From contig NZ_AUIK01000009.1 in NCBI RefSeq assembly GCF_000423665.1, positions 248,001 through 312,000 on the forward strand: a stretch of DNA of 64,000 bases, written 5' to 3'. The position numbers and the translations under genes were made by a program. Shown here piece by piece: positions 54,307-62,646 of this stretch (within the stretch, counting starts at the first letter, position 1; each line of letters opens with the position of its first letter). The notes beneath the pieces are model-generated. The model searched no databases. It was not told the DNA's origin and saw nothing but the letters and a program-made list of their open reading frames with translations. Origin of the DNA: Solirubrobacter soli DSM 22325. Lineage in GTDB: Bacteria; Actinomycetota; Thermoleophilia; Solirubrobacterales; Solirubrobacteraceae.

Positions 54307-55010
54307 TAAGGCGTCGGCGTCGGCACAGGCGTGCCCTCCGTCGAGGGTGCCGGGGTCGGCGAGGCCTGCAGCGGCGAGATGGTCGCGGTGGGCGTCGCGC
54401 TCGCGGTGGCCGTGGCGGTCGGCGTCGCGCTCTCGGTCGCGCTCGGCGTGGGCGTCTCGGTGCCCTCTTCGGTGGCGGTGGGCGTGGCCGTCGGCGTCGC
54501 GGTCGCCTTGCTCGACTTCCCGCCCAGGAGGCCGGTCGAGCGGTGCGTGTTGCCGATCTGATGGCCGAACACCGCAAGCTCGGAGGCCGTCACGACGGCC
54601 GCGCCGATCACGGCGGCGAGCAGGCCGGTGACGATCGCGAGCCGCCACGGGAAGCGGCGGCCCGGCTTCTCGTCCTCATACAGACCGAAGGGGTCGTCGC
54701 GGCGCGGCGGGAGCTGCTCCGGGCCGTCGCCGCGGGCGCCGACGCCTGTCGGCTGCGGGGAGCGCACCGCCGCGCCCGTGGCGGAGCGGCGCGTCACGCG
54801 CGGTGCGGCCGCCGTGATCACCTTGGCAGGGCGATTGAGCGCCTCCGAGACGATCGCGACGATGATCGGGGTGATGGCGGTGGCGATCAGCGAGCCTCGT
54901 TCCCAGAACATCGGGACGACGATGGCGGCCGCAACGGCCGCGAGGCTCGAGATCACGAGGGTCTGGACCGAGAGCGTGCTCGGCCCTTTCGGTTCCGTCT
55001 CGCGACTCAC
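54306..55010 (-). CDS. Membrane protein with Thr/Pro-repeat C-terminal tail
   Basis: The 234-residue product has two N-terminal hydrophobic helices (residues 18-55, around MFWERGSLIATAITPIIVAI) and a third near residue 120-140 (LAIVTGLLAAVIGAAVVTAS). The tail of about 75 residues is Thr/Pro/Ala/Ser (for example ATPTATPTATEEGTETPTPS), likely extracytoplasmic and perhaps glycosylated. The DNA there is a low-complexity GGCGTCGC-type stretch (54310-54530). GTG 55010 start. It is coupled to the UbiB-like gene. A similar pair outside this window cannot be checked here. Confidence 0.7.
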   Translation of the reverse strand: MSRETEPKGPSTLSVQTLVISSLAAVAAAIVVPMFWERGSLIATAITPIIVAIVSEALNRPAKVITAAAPRVTRRSATGAAVRSPQPTGVGARGDGPEQLPPRRDDPFGLYEDEKPGRRFPWRLAIVTGLLAAVIGAAVVTASELAVFGHQIGNTHRSTGLLGGKSSKATATPTATPTATEEGTETPTPSATESATPTATATASATPTATISPLQASPTPAPSTEGTPVPTPTP

Positions 55011-55020
55011 CCCACCGACG

Positions 55021-55755
55021 TTAGCGCTCGACCCGCGAGCCGGGAACGATGTCGTCGCGGCCGTCGGGCCAGCGCACCCACGCCTTGTGGCCGCCGTCGT
55101 AGTCTGGGCCCCAGAGCACCAGCGTCGCGGGCTCGCCGAGCGCGGTGCACTTCTCGTCGCCCTCGGGATCCAGGCCCCGCCAGATGCGCACGAACGGGTT
55201 GTTCTCGAGCTCGTCCGCGACCGTGCTGGGGTCGGTGTGGCCGGGACGGATGACCGTCTCGCCGGGCAGCGTGAGGATCACGTCCATGATCGAGCGCTTG
55301 ATGTCGCCGAAGTTCGTCGAGCCGGGCGCGCGGACGCCGCCGACCGAGCCCTTGAAGAGCGTGTCGCCGGTGAAGAGCTCCTTGTCGTCGACCAGCAGGT
55401 TGAGCATGCCGGCGGTGTGGCCGGGCGTGTGCAGGGCCTTGACCGTCAACCCGCCGATCTCGAGCTCGTCGCCGGGGTTCAGGTCGCCGGTCGTGCCGGG
55501 GACGCGCTCCTCGGGGTGGGCGAGCACGGCGGCGGCGGGCCAGTGCGCGATGGCGTCGCCGAGCGCGTCGATGTGATCCCCGTGGTGGTGGGTGAGGAGG
55601 ATGTGAGTCACGGTGAGGTTGTCCTCGGCCGCCTTGGCCAGGAGCGGGTCCAGCGGGCCGCCGGCGTCGACCAGGAAGGCGTCGCTGTTCGGCCCGGCGG
55701 CGACGAGGTACGTGTTGGTCAGCCAGCCATCACTCATTGAGCGCTCGACGATCAT
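55021..55755 (-). CDS. MBL-fold metallohydrolase (glyoxalase II-like)
   Basis: The 244-residue product has the metallo-beta-lactamase motif THHHGDHIDALG, further ligands HTPGHTAGM and GDTLFKGSVGG, and RPGHTDPSTV, which together bind two metals. The adjacent divergent gene encodes a glyoxalase/VOC protein, so a role in thioester or glyoxal detoxification is reasonable. I chose ATG 55755 (MIVERSMSDGW) over ATG 55761. The gap to the divergent ATG is under 30 bases, so both transcripts must be nearly leaderless. Confidence 0.85.
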   Translation of the reverse strand: MIVERSMSDGWLTNTYLVAAGPNSDAFLVDAGGPLDPLLAKAAEDNLTVTHILLTHHHGDHIDALGDAIAHWPAAAVLAHPEERVPGTTGDLNPGDELEIGGLTVKALHTPGHTAGMLNLLVDDKELFTGDTLFKGSVGGVRAPGSTNFGDIKRSIMDVILTLPGETVIRPGHTDPSTVADELENNPFVRIWRGLDPEGDEKCTALGEPATLVLWGPDYDGGHKAWVRWPDGRDDIVPGSRVER

Positions 55756-55781
55756 GGCCATGACGGTACCCTCGCGGCGTC

Positions 55782-56156
55782 ATGGAACTCATCCATACCT
55801 GTTACCGGATCGGTGAGATCGACCGCTCCGTCGCCTTCTATGAGGCGCTCGGATTCGAGGAGCGCCGCCGGATGCCGATCCGCGAAGAGGCGATCAACGT
55901 GTTCATGGGCCTGCCGGGCGACGGCGACCGGCTCGAGCTGACCTACAACCACGGCGTCGATTCGTACGAGCTCGGCACCGGGTACAACCACATCGCTTTG
56001 ACCGTCGACGACATCGAGGCCACGCTGGCGCGGCTCGGCGAGCAGGGCATCGAGCCCGAGAAGCCGCCGTACCGCGTGCGCGAGGGCGGCTCGCTGATCG
56101 CGTTCGTTCGCGATCCGGACGGCTACCGCATCGAATTGATCGAGAAGCACGCTTAG
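55782..56156 (+). CDS. VOC family protein, lactoylglutathione lyase-like
   Basis: The 124-residue single-domain glyoxalase I-type protein has metal-ligand positions H5 (MELIHTCYRI), E in RLELTYNHGV, H in YNHIALTVDD and E in YRIELIEKHA. The pattern FYEALGFEERRR is typical of GloA. Actinobacteria lack glutathione, so the thiol is probably mycothiol or the substrate differs. The gene ends 2 bases before the Ppx/GppA start, suggesting one transcript. Confidence 0.85.
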   Translation: MELIHTCYRIGEIDRSVAFYEALGFEERRRMPIREEAINVFMGLPGDGDRLELTYNHGVDSYELGTGYNHIALTVDDIEATLARLGEQGIEPEKPPYRVREGGSLIAFVRDPDGYRIELIEKHA

Positions 56157-56158
56157 CC

Positions 56159-57661
56159 ATGGCCGAGTCTCGGCTCGCCGTCATCGACTGCGGGTCGAAC
56201 TCGTTCCGGCTGGTCGTCTTCACCTACACCGACTCGTGGTGGAAGCGCACGGACGAGATCCACGAGTCCGTGCGCGTGGGTGAGGGGCTGGACGCGACCG
56301 GGGAGCTCGGCGAGGCGCCGATGGAGCGCGCGCTCGAGACGCTGGAGCTCTACGCGCACTTCTGCAAGGCGACCGGGATCGACCAGGTCCGCGCGGTCGG
56401 CACGTCGGCGATCCGCGACGCGGTCAATCAGAAGGCGTTCCTGAAGGCCGCCAAGAAGCGCACCGGGCTCGACCTCGAGGTGCTCTCGGGCGAGCAGGAG
56501 GCGCACTACGGCTACCTGGCGGCCGTCAACACCACGACGCTCTCCCAGGGCGTCGTGCTCGACCTCGGCGGCGGCTCGATGCAGCTCACGCGCGTCGAGG
56601 GCCGCGAGACGATCGACGGGCGCTCGTGGCCGCTGGGGGCCGTCCGGATGACGGAACGCTTCATGCCCGACGGCGGCAAGGCCAAGCGCAAGCAGATGAA
56701 GGCGCTTCGCGATCACGTCGCGAAGGAGATCGACCACGCGTCGTGGGTGGACGAGGGCGGGCGGCTGACCGGCATCGGCGGCACGGTCCGCAACCTCGCC
56801 GCGGCCGCGCAGCTCGCCGCCGGGCTGCCGTCCTACGGGATCCAGGGCTACCGCATCACGCGCGACGCGCTCGGCGAGCTGATCGACACCTTCGCCGAGC
56901 TGCCGCCCGAGGAACGCGGCGACGTCCCCGGCATCAAGCTCGCGCGGGCGGACCTGATCCTGGCCGGCGCGCTGGTGATCGACACCGTCATGGAGTGCGG
57001 CGGCTTCGGGATGATCGAGGCGACCGACGCCGGTCTGCGCGAGGGCGTGTTCTTCGAGACGCTGCTCGGCGACCCGCCGCTGGTCGCCGACGTCCGCAAG
57101 GCCACCGTGCGCAACCTCGCCGCGCAATACGACGCCGACTTCCCCCATGTCGAGCACGTCGCGACGCTCGCGCTCGAGCTCTGGGACGCGCTCGCCGCCG
57201 CCGGGCTGCACCGCGGCGACCCGAAGGAGCGCGAGTTGCTGTGGGCGACCGCGATGCTCCACGACATCGGCACCGCGGTCGACTACGACGACCACCACAA
57301 GCACTCGCGCTACCTGATCCTGAGCGCCGGCATGCCGGGCTACTCGCCGCGGGAGATGGCGTTGATCGGCCAGGCCGCTCGCTACCACCGCAAGGGCAAC
57401 CCCGTGCTGGGGGAGTTCGGGGCGCTCGCGCGGCCGGGCGACGAGGAGCTGTTGAACCGGATCGCCGCAGCCGTGCGGATCGCCGAGCAGCTCGAACGCT
57501 CACGTGACCAGGCCGTCTCGGCCTGCCACGTGGAGGTCACGAACGGCCGCGTCCAGCTGCACCTGCGCGCCATCGAGGACGTCACGATCGCCCGCTGGGC
57601 GACCGAGCGTCAGGGCGACGTCTTCCGCAAGGCGTTCGGGCGCGAGCTGAGCGTCAGCTGA
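56159..57661 (+). CDS. Exopolyphosphatase / guanosine pentaphosphatase (Ppx/GppA)
   Basis: The 500-residue product has an ASKHA-type N-terminal domain with phosphate motifs IDCGSNSFRLVV (9-20) and VLDLGGGSMQLTR (about 135-147), T-S-A-x-R in VGTSAIRDAV, and a C-terminal HD-type helical domain with ATAMLHDIGTAVDYDDHHKH. It hydrolyses polyphosphate or pppGpp. The long two-domain form is like E. coli Ppx rather than the short actinobacterial Ppx1. The 3' end overlaps the converging ASCH gene by 52 bases. Confidence 0.92.
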   Translation: MAESRLAVIDCGSNSFRLVVFTYTDSWWKRTDEIHESVRVGEGLDATGELGEAPMERALETLELYAHFCKATGIDQVRAVGTSAIRDAVNQKAFLKAAKKRTGLDLEVLSGEQEAHYGYLAAVNTTTLSQGVVLDLGGGSMQLTRVEGRETIDGRSWPLGAVRMTERFMPDGGKAKRKQMKALRDHVAKEIDHASWVDEGGRLTGIGGTVRNLAAAAQLAAGLPSYGIQGYRITRDALGELIDTFAELPPEERGDVPGIKLARADLILAGALVIDTVMECGGFGMIEATDAGLREGVFFETLLGDPPLVADVRKATVRNLAAQYDADFPHVEHVATLALELWDALAAAGLHRGDPKERELLWATAMLHDIGTAVDYDDHHKHSRYLILSAGMPGYSPREMALIGQAARYHRKGNPVLGEFGALARPGDEELLNRIAAAVRIAEQLERSRDQAVSACHVEVTNGRVQLHLRAIEDVTIARWATERQGDVFRKAFGRELSVS

Positions 57662-58170
57662 CCGCGCTTGGAGAGCTCGTAGCCGATCTCGAGGGAGATC
57701 GTGAGGCCGAGCTCCTTGAGCTTGCGGACGTCGCGCTTGAACGGCGCGGTCTCGCGGCCGAACTCGATGGCGAGGTCCGGCGCGCGCTTTCCCGGGTTGT
57801 CCGCGATCGCCTGCAGGTACTCGTACGTCCATTCGCCCATCCGGTCGAGCTTCGCGAACACCGCGTCGTCGGGCGGGAGCTCGCGCAGCGCGATCCGCGG
57901 GTCCGGCCCCGCGAGGTGCAGCGCGATGCGGTACAGGTCGCCCTCGCGGCCCGCGAACGAGTCGAGGAGGTGCTGGGCGTCGCGGTACCCCGCCGCCCGC
58001 GCGTCCTTGTTCGTCGGCCTCTTCACGCGATCGATCGCGGTCAGCTCGATCACGCCGATCCGCGTGCGCTGCGTGCCGCCGACCACCGCGCGCGGCTTCG
58101 TCCAGCGCCGGAACGCGAGCGTGATGCGCCCCGCCTCGATCCCCTCCAGATCGGCGGGCCGGAACAACAT
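57610..58170 (-). CDS. ASCH domain protein
   Basis: The 186-residue product has an ASCH/PUA-like N-terminal domain (MLFRPADLEGIEAGRITLAF with RRW and GTQRTRIGVIELTAIDRV), followed by a helical C-terminal half (PGKRAPDLAIEFGRET, LGLTISLEIGYELSKRG) that resembles a DNA- or RNA-binding helix pair. The start ATG 58170 directly abuts the palindromic repeat at 58170-58190. The role is unknown, but ASCH domains bind RNA or modified nucleosides. Confidence 0.75.
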   Translation of the reverse strand: MLFRPADLEGIEAGRITLAFRRWTKPRAVVGGTQRTRIGVIELTAIDRVKRPTNKDARAAGYRDAQHLLDSFAGREGDLYRIALHLAGPDPRIALRELPPDDAVFAKLDRMGEWTYEYLQAIADNPGKRAPDLAIEFGRETAPFKRDVRKLKELGLTISLEIGYELSKRGQLTLSSRPNALRKTSP

Positions 58171-58190
58171 AAAGGGGTCAGGCCCCTTTA
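58170..58190. repeat. Palindromic repeat, copy C (between DUF1349 and ASCH genes)
   Basis: A near-perfect dyad of 21 bases: TAAAGGGG and CCCCTTTA around TCAGG. It supplies the stop codon and last residues (LKGA) of the DUF1349 gene and abuts the start codon of the ASCH gene. Its CTTTAAGTTCG flank matches copy B at 24821-24831. Confidence 0.75.
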
Positions 58191-58678
58191 AGTTCGCGGA
58201 AGCGGGCGGTGAAGCCCGGGCCCTTCGGGGCGGCGCACATCGGTCCGCTCATGCACGGCCCGCCGGGGAACGGGGCCAGCCGCACCGGCTGCGGACCGCA
58301 GGAGATCTGGACGCTGTCGTGGTCGCGGACCGCGCTGATCTCGTACCAGCCGTCGGCGTCCGGCTCCGGCGCGGGCTGCTGGGACCAGTCGCTCACGCCG
58401 TTGGTCACGACGACGGAGAGCCACAGCTGCCCGTCGAGCTCCAGCCCGCACTTGATCCAGTGCTCGGCGTCGGCGTAGAGCATCAGCCCGGCCTGGTCGT
58501 ATTGGTCCTTGAAGTCGCCCTTGAAGCGCAGCGCGAGCTGGCCCGTGTCGGCGAAGTGGCCGTTGTCGTGCACGAACCCGTAGTGGGTCGTACGCCAGAA
58601 GTCGGTGTCGTGCTCAGCGACCACGGTCAGGTCAGACGCGTCGCCCGACCACTCCCGTGGTTCGTTGAGCCACTTCAT
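58178..58678 (-). CDS. DUF1349 family protein
   Basis: The 166-residue protein resembles concanavalin A-like DUF1349 proteins: DTDFWRTTHYGFVHDNGHF, DQAGLMLYADAEHWIKCGLE, and FPGGPCMSGPMCAAPKGPGF. Its ATG follows the pyruvate kinase stop with no gap. The last residues RELKGA are encoded by the palindromic repeat, so the natural C-terminus has probably been rewritten. It likely binds a carbohydrate or other ligand. The role is unknown. Confidence 0.85.
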   Translation of the reverse strand: MKWLNEPREWSGDASDLTVVAEHDTDFWRTTHYGFVHDNGHFADTGQLALRFKGDFKDQYDQAGLMLYADAEHWIKCGLELDGQLWLSVVVTNGVSDWSQQPAPEPDADGWYEISAVRDHDSVQISCGPQPVRLAPFPGGPCMSGPMCAAPKGPGFTARFRELKGA

Positions 58679-60091
58679 CTAAACCTCTTGGATCTGCAGC
58701 AGCGAGGTCGTTCCCGGCTTGCCGCTCGGCAGGCCGGCGGTGATGCCGACGCGGTCGCCCGGCTTGCACCAGCCGAGCTCGACGACGCGCTTGGCGGCGG
58801 CCGCGATCAGTTCCTCGGTGACCTCGTAACGGCGCATCGAGGCGGCCTGGACGCCCCACATCAGCCCGCAGCGGCGGACGGTCTCGCGACCCGGGGAGAG
58901 CGCGTAGATCGGCACCGTGGGGCGGTGGGCGGAGATCAGGCGGGCGGAGCGACCTGACAGCGTCGGGCAGACGAGCGCGGCGAGGTTGAGCTCGTGCGCG
59001 GCGCGGGTCGCCGTGTAGGCCAGCGTGTACGCCGGGTCGCGGCGGTCGCGGCGCACCCGCCGCTCGTTCCACTCGCGATACGGCGCGGTCTGCTCGGTGC
59101 GCTTGGCGATCGAGGCGAGCATCGCGACCGACTCGACCGGCCACGCGCCGACCGCGCTCTCCTGCGAGAGCATCACGGCGTCGGTGCCGTCGAGGATCGC
59201 GTTGGCGACGTCGGTGACCTCGGCGCGGGTGGGGCGCGAGGAGGCGACCATCGAGTCGAGCATCTGCGTGGCGGTGATCACCGGGCGGGCGAGCGCGCCC
59301 GAGAGCCCGATGATCTGCTTCTGCACGATCGGCACTTCCTCGATCGGCAGCTCGATGCCGAGGTCGCCGCGGGCGACCATCACGCAGTCGGCGGCGCGCA
59401 CGATCTCCTCCGCGCGCTGGACCGCCTGCGGCTTCTCGATCTTCGCCACCAGCGGCAGCCGCGTGTGCTTGCGCAGCTGGACGATCTCCTCGGCGCGCCG
59501 GACGAAGCTCAGCGCGACGATGTCGACCCCGATCCGCTCGCCGGTGCGCACGTGCTCGAGGTCCTCCTCGGGCACCGCGGGCAGCGCCGCGGTCTCGCCC
59601 GGGATGTTCAGGCCCTGGCGCGAGGAGACGGCGCCGCCGATCTCGACCACCGCGTCGATCTCGCCGGAGTCAGGACGGACGGCGTTGACCTTCAGGCGCA
59701 CGGCGCCGTCGGCGAGGTACATGATCTCGCCGGCGTCGACGGTCGAGGCCAGGCCGGCGTAGGTGATGAACAGCCGCGAGGCGTCGCCCTCACCGCCGTT
59801 GGTCCCGCAGACGAAGGTGGTCGTGTCGCCGGGCTTGAACTCCACGACGCCGTCGCGGAGCTTGCCGATCCGGAGCTTGGGCCCCGGGAGGTCCTGCAGG
59901 ATCGCGACCTGGCGGCCGGCGCGACCGGCGGCGTCGCGGACCCGGCGCGCGGTTTCCGCGTGCTCGTCCGCGCTGCCGTGGGAGAAGTTCAACCGGGCGA
60001 CGTCCATCCCGGCCTCGACCATGCGGACGAGGACCTCCGGGTCCCGCGACGCGGGCCCGATGGTGGCGACAATCTTCGTGCGGCGCTGCAT
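58679..60091 (-). CDS. pyk: Pyruvate kinase
   Basis: The 470-residue enzyme has MQRRTKIVATIGPASRDP, the substrate-binding MDVARLNFSHG, the B domain, and the catalytic block VAKIEKPQAVQRAEEI then DCVMVARGDLGIELP, plus ATQMLDSMVASSRPTRAEVTD. It makes ATP and pyruvate from phosphoenolpyruvate. The ATG at 60091 is the loop of a perfect 11-bp hairpin (60078-60102). DUF1349 and ASCH genes follow closely on the same strand. Confidence 0.96.
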   Translation of the reverse strand: MQRRTKIVATIGPASRDPEVLVRMVEAGMDVARLNFSHGSADEHAETARRVRDAAGRAGRQVAILQDLPGPKLRIGKLRDGVVEFKPGDTTTFVCGTNGGEGDASRLFITYAGLASTVDAGEIMYLADGAVRLKVNAVRPDSGEIDAVVEIGGAVSSRQGLNIPGETAALPAVPEEDLEHVRTGERIGVDIVALSFVRRAEEIVQLRKHTRLPLVAKIEKPQAVQRAEEIVRAADCVMVARGDLGIELPIEEVPIVQKQIIGLSGALARPVITATQMLDSMVASSRPTRAEVTDVANAILDGTDAVMLSQESAVGAWPVESVAMLASIAKRTEQTAPYREWNERRVRRDRRDPAYTLAYTATRAAHELNLAALVCPTLSGRSARLISAHRPTVPIYALSPGRETVRRCGLMWGVQAASMRRYEVTEELIAAAAKRVVELGWCKPGDRVGITAGLPSGKPGTTSLLQIQEV

Positions 60092-60102
60092 CAGCGCCGC
60101 AC
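60078..60102 (-). promoter_or_regulatory. Perfect 11-bp inverted repeat centred on the pyk start codon
   Basis: GTGCGGCGCTG (60078-60088) and CAGCGCCGCAC (60092-60102) flank CAT, the start codon of pyk read from the minus strand. TATAAC lies directly upstream (60108-60103 on the minus strand). It may be a terminator for the preceding gene, a translation-occluding RNA hairpin, or a DNA operator over a near-leaderless promoter. Confidence 0.55.
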
Positions 60103-60113
60103 GTTATAGAGCG

Positions 60114-61616
60114 CTAGCTCCCGACCACGTATTGCGGGAGCGTGAATGTCTGGTACAGCGTCGGATAGTTCGCGCTGTAGCGCACCCGGCTGCGGAACCG
60201 GAACGTGTAGACCCGGTCCGTGCGCGGGGCGTTGAGCGTGACCTTGAAGGCGCCGCTGGACGACGGCTTGACGCGCGCGACGACGCTCTCCTTCCCGCAT
60301 GAGACCTGGCGGGTGACGGTGACGGTCTGGATCGGGGTCGCCAACGGGCGCGAGATGCGGCCGCTCAGGGTGACCTTGCGCCCGCCCGCCTTTCGGGTGC
60401 CGGTGACGATCATCCGCCGGTCGAGCTTGAGCGCCAGCGACTTCTCCTTGCCGATGTAGGCGCGGTAGCGGGCGGCGTTGGTGTGCCGCAGCGAGGCGGG
60501 CGGGAGCTTGACGTAGCTCGTGAACAGGCCGGACTTGGAGACCTTCAGCCGCGCCACGGCGCGCTTGTCCCACAGCGAGCGGATCGTGACCGCCCGGCCG
60601 GCGAAGCGGCGCGGATCGGCGGCGCCCTGCAGGAAGACGCGCCCGTTCTTGGAGACGACGTCGATCAGCGTCAGCTTGCGGGTCGTGCAGCCGGGGTTGG
60701 GGCTGAGGCCCAGGGCGGCCGCGGCGAGCGAGCCGCAGCTGACGCCGGTCGCGTCCACCGTCGCCTCGCCGATGACCGCGTTCAGGAGCTGCGTGCCCCC
60801 GACCTCGATGTCGACCGTCAGCGCCTGTCGCGTGAGCTTGTCGCCGCTACGGGACTGGGCGCCTGGCGTGGTGCGCACGCGGAGCGCGAGCGCCGGGATC
60901 TCGGCGTTGGGCAGCAGATCGAGGATCGGCTGGAGCGTCGCCTGCAGCACGGCGACGTCGACTCCCGCGGGCGCGACGACCTTCGCGAGGTCGATGTTCG
61001 ACGGGTCGATCGACTGCGAGTCGAGCGTGAAGTCGCGGTCGACCGCGTCATTGGTCCCGAGCTTGGTGCCGAGAACCGACAGCTCGCCGATCTGCGAGGT
61101 GCCGACGAGGGCGGGCGAGCCGGCCTGGCAGCTCGCGCTCGCGTCGGCCGTCAGACCCTTGATGGAGAGCAGCGGGCCGGCGGGCGCGATCAGGGCGGCC
61201 AGCGCGGGCCGGATGTCGACCTTGCCGACGCCGGGGACGTCGAGGACGCCGCCGCCGGGCAGTGCCGAGAGCTCGGGGACCGGCAGGGCGGGCAGCGGGA
61301 GCGCGACGTCGAGCGCTCCGACGCCGGCGCTGGCGGTGGCGATCTGCGACAGCGGCTCGGTCCCGGTCACGTTCGTGCGGGCGTAGAGCGCGCCGCCGGT
61401 GAACGGCAACGGGGTCGCGGGAAGCGCGCCGCCGTTCTCGGTCGGCGCGCAGGCGGCCGCCCCGCGGTTGGCGGTGACCGGCTCCTGGGCGGGGGCGGTG
61501 GCGACGGTGAGGCGCAGCGCGCTCGCGTCGCACTGGAAAGCGGCGGCGTGCGCGGCAGAGGGGACGAGCACGGCGAGCAGGAGCGCGCCGAGGACGAGCG
61601 GGGCGGAGCGGTGCAT
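60114..61616 (-). CDS. Secreted protein, unknown repeat-type
   Basis: The 500-residue product has a signal peptide (MHRSAPLVLGALLLAVLVPS to AHA). The mature chain has a region of ALDVALPLPALPVPELSALP type, an S-rich middle with cysteines, and C-terminal strands LKVSKSGLFTSYVKLPP and VARVKPSSSGAFKVTLNAPR, resembling Ig-like folds used in cell-surface proteins. No catalytic motif is visible. The ATG lies in a 12-base palindrome CATGCGCGCATG (61614-61625). Confidence 0.7.
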   Translation of the reverse strand: MHRSAPLVLGALLLAVLVPSAAHAAAFQCDASALRLTVATAPAQEPVTANRGAAACAPTENGGALPATPLPFTGGALYARTNVTGTEPLSQIATASAGVGALDVALPLPALPVPELSALPGGGVLDVPGVGKVDIRPALAALIAPAGPLLSIKGLTADASASCQAGSPALVGTSQIGELSVLGTKLGTNDAVDRDFTLDSQSIDPSNIDLAKVVAPAGVDVAVLQATLQPILDLLPNAEIPALALRVRTTPGAQSRSGDKLTRQALTVDIEVGGTQLLNAVIGEATVDATGVSCGSLAAAALGLSPNPGCTTRKLTLIDVVSKNGRVFLQGAADPRRFAGRAVTIRSLWDKRAVARLKVSKSGLFTSYVKLPPASLRHTNAARYRAYIGKEKSLALKLDRRMIVTGTRKAGGRKVTLSGRISRPLATPIQTVTVTRQVSCGKESVVARVKPSSSGAFKVTLNAPRTDRVYTFRFRSRVRYSANYPTLYQTFTLPQYVVGS

Positions 61617-61692
61617 GCGCGCATGAACGCCAACGCGTCAGAGAACTGGCGGTGACGCGCCCGGTTGCCTGCGATCCGGGTAGGCCAAGCCC

Positions 61693-62646
61693 ATGGCCCA
61701 CGCCGCATCCGCCCCAGCGCGCAACGTCCCCGACCAACCCACCGACCTCCCGAAGGAAGCCTTCCCGGCGATCCTCAAGCGCACGGTCAAGCAATTCTCG
61801 GAGGACCAGTTGCCGACGTGGGCGGCGGCGCTGACGTACTTCGGCGTGCTCTCGCTGTTCCCGATGCTGCTCGCGCTCGTGTCGCTGCTCGGGGTGATCG
61901 GCCCGTCGGCCACGCAGCCGCTGCTCGACAACCTCTCATCCGTCGCACCCGGGCCGGCCAAGGACATCCTCACCAACGTCCTCACCAGCCTCGAGTCCAA
62001 CCAGGGGGGTTCGACGGTCGCACTGATCGTCGGCCTCGCCATCGCGATCTGGTCGGCCTCGGGGTACATCGGGGCCTTCATGGACGCGTCCAACAACGTC
62101 TGGGACGCGCCCGAGGGACGCCCGATCTGGAAGAAGATCCCGGTCCGCCTCGCTGTGACCGTGGTCCTCCTGATCCTCCTGACGGCGACCGCCCTCGCCG
62201 TCGTCTTCACCGGCCCCGTGGCGCAGAAGGCGGGCGACGTCATCGGCCTCGGCAGCACGTTCGTCAGCGTCTGGAACATCGCGAAGTGGCCGATCCTGCT
62301 GCTGATCGTCTCCTTCATGATCTCGCTGCTGTATTGGGCGTGCCCGAACGTCAAGCAGCCGGGCTTCCCGTGGGTGACGCCCGGCGGGCTGCTGGCGGTC
62401 GTGCTCTGGCTCGGCGCGTCGGCGCTGTTCGCGCTCTACGTCTCCAACTTCTCCTCCTACAACAAGACCTACGGCTCGCTCGGCGGCGTGATCGTGTTCC
62501 TCACCTGGCTGTGGATCACGAACATCATCGTGCTGCTCGGCGCCGAGCTGAACTCCGAGATGGAGCGCAGCCGCCAGATCCGCGCGGGCCATCCGCCTGA
62601 CGAGGAGCCGTACCTGCCGCTGCGCGAAGAGCCGAAGGAGGCCTAA
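61693..62646 (+). CDS. YihY/virulence factor BrkB family membrane protein
   Basis: The 317-residue protein has six predicted helices and family motifs WAAALTYFGVLSLFPMLLAL, IWSASGYIGAFMDASNNVWD and the YGSLGGVIVFLTWLWITNII region. The tail is polar and acidic. Once called ribonuclease BN by mistake, the family is of unknown transport or structural function. The stop TAA overlaps the stop of the converging deacetylase gene. Confidence 0.9.
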   Translation: MAHAASAPARNVPDQPTDLPKEAFPAILKRTVKQFSEDQLPTWAAALTYFGVLSLFPMLLALVSLLGVIGPSATQPLLDNLSSVAPGPAKDILTNVLTSLESNQGGSTVALIVGLAIAIWSASGYIGAFMDASNNVWDAPEGRPIWKKIPVRLAVTVVLLILLTATALAVVFTGPVAQKAGDVIGLGSTFVSVWNIAKWPILLLIVSFMISLLYWACPNVKQPGFPWVTPGGLLAVVLWLGASALFALYVSNFSSYNKTYGSLGGVIVFLTWLWITNIIVLLGAELNSEMERSRQIRAGHPPDEEPYLPLREEPKEA

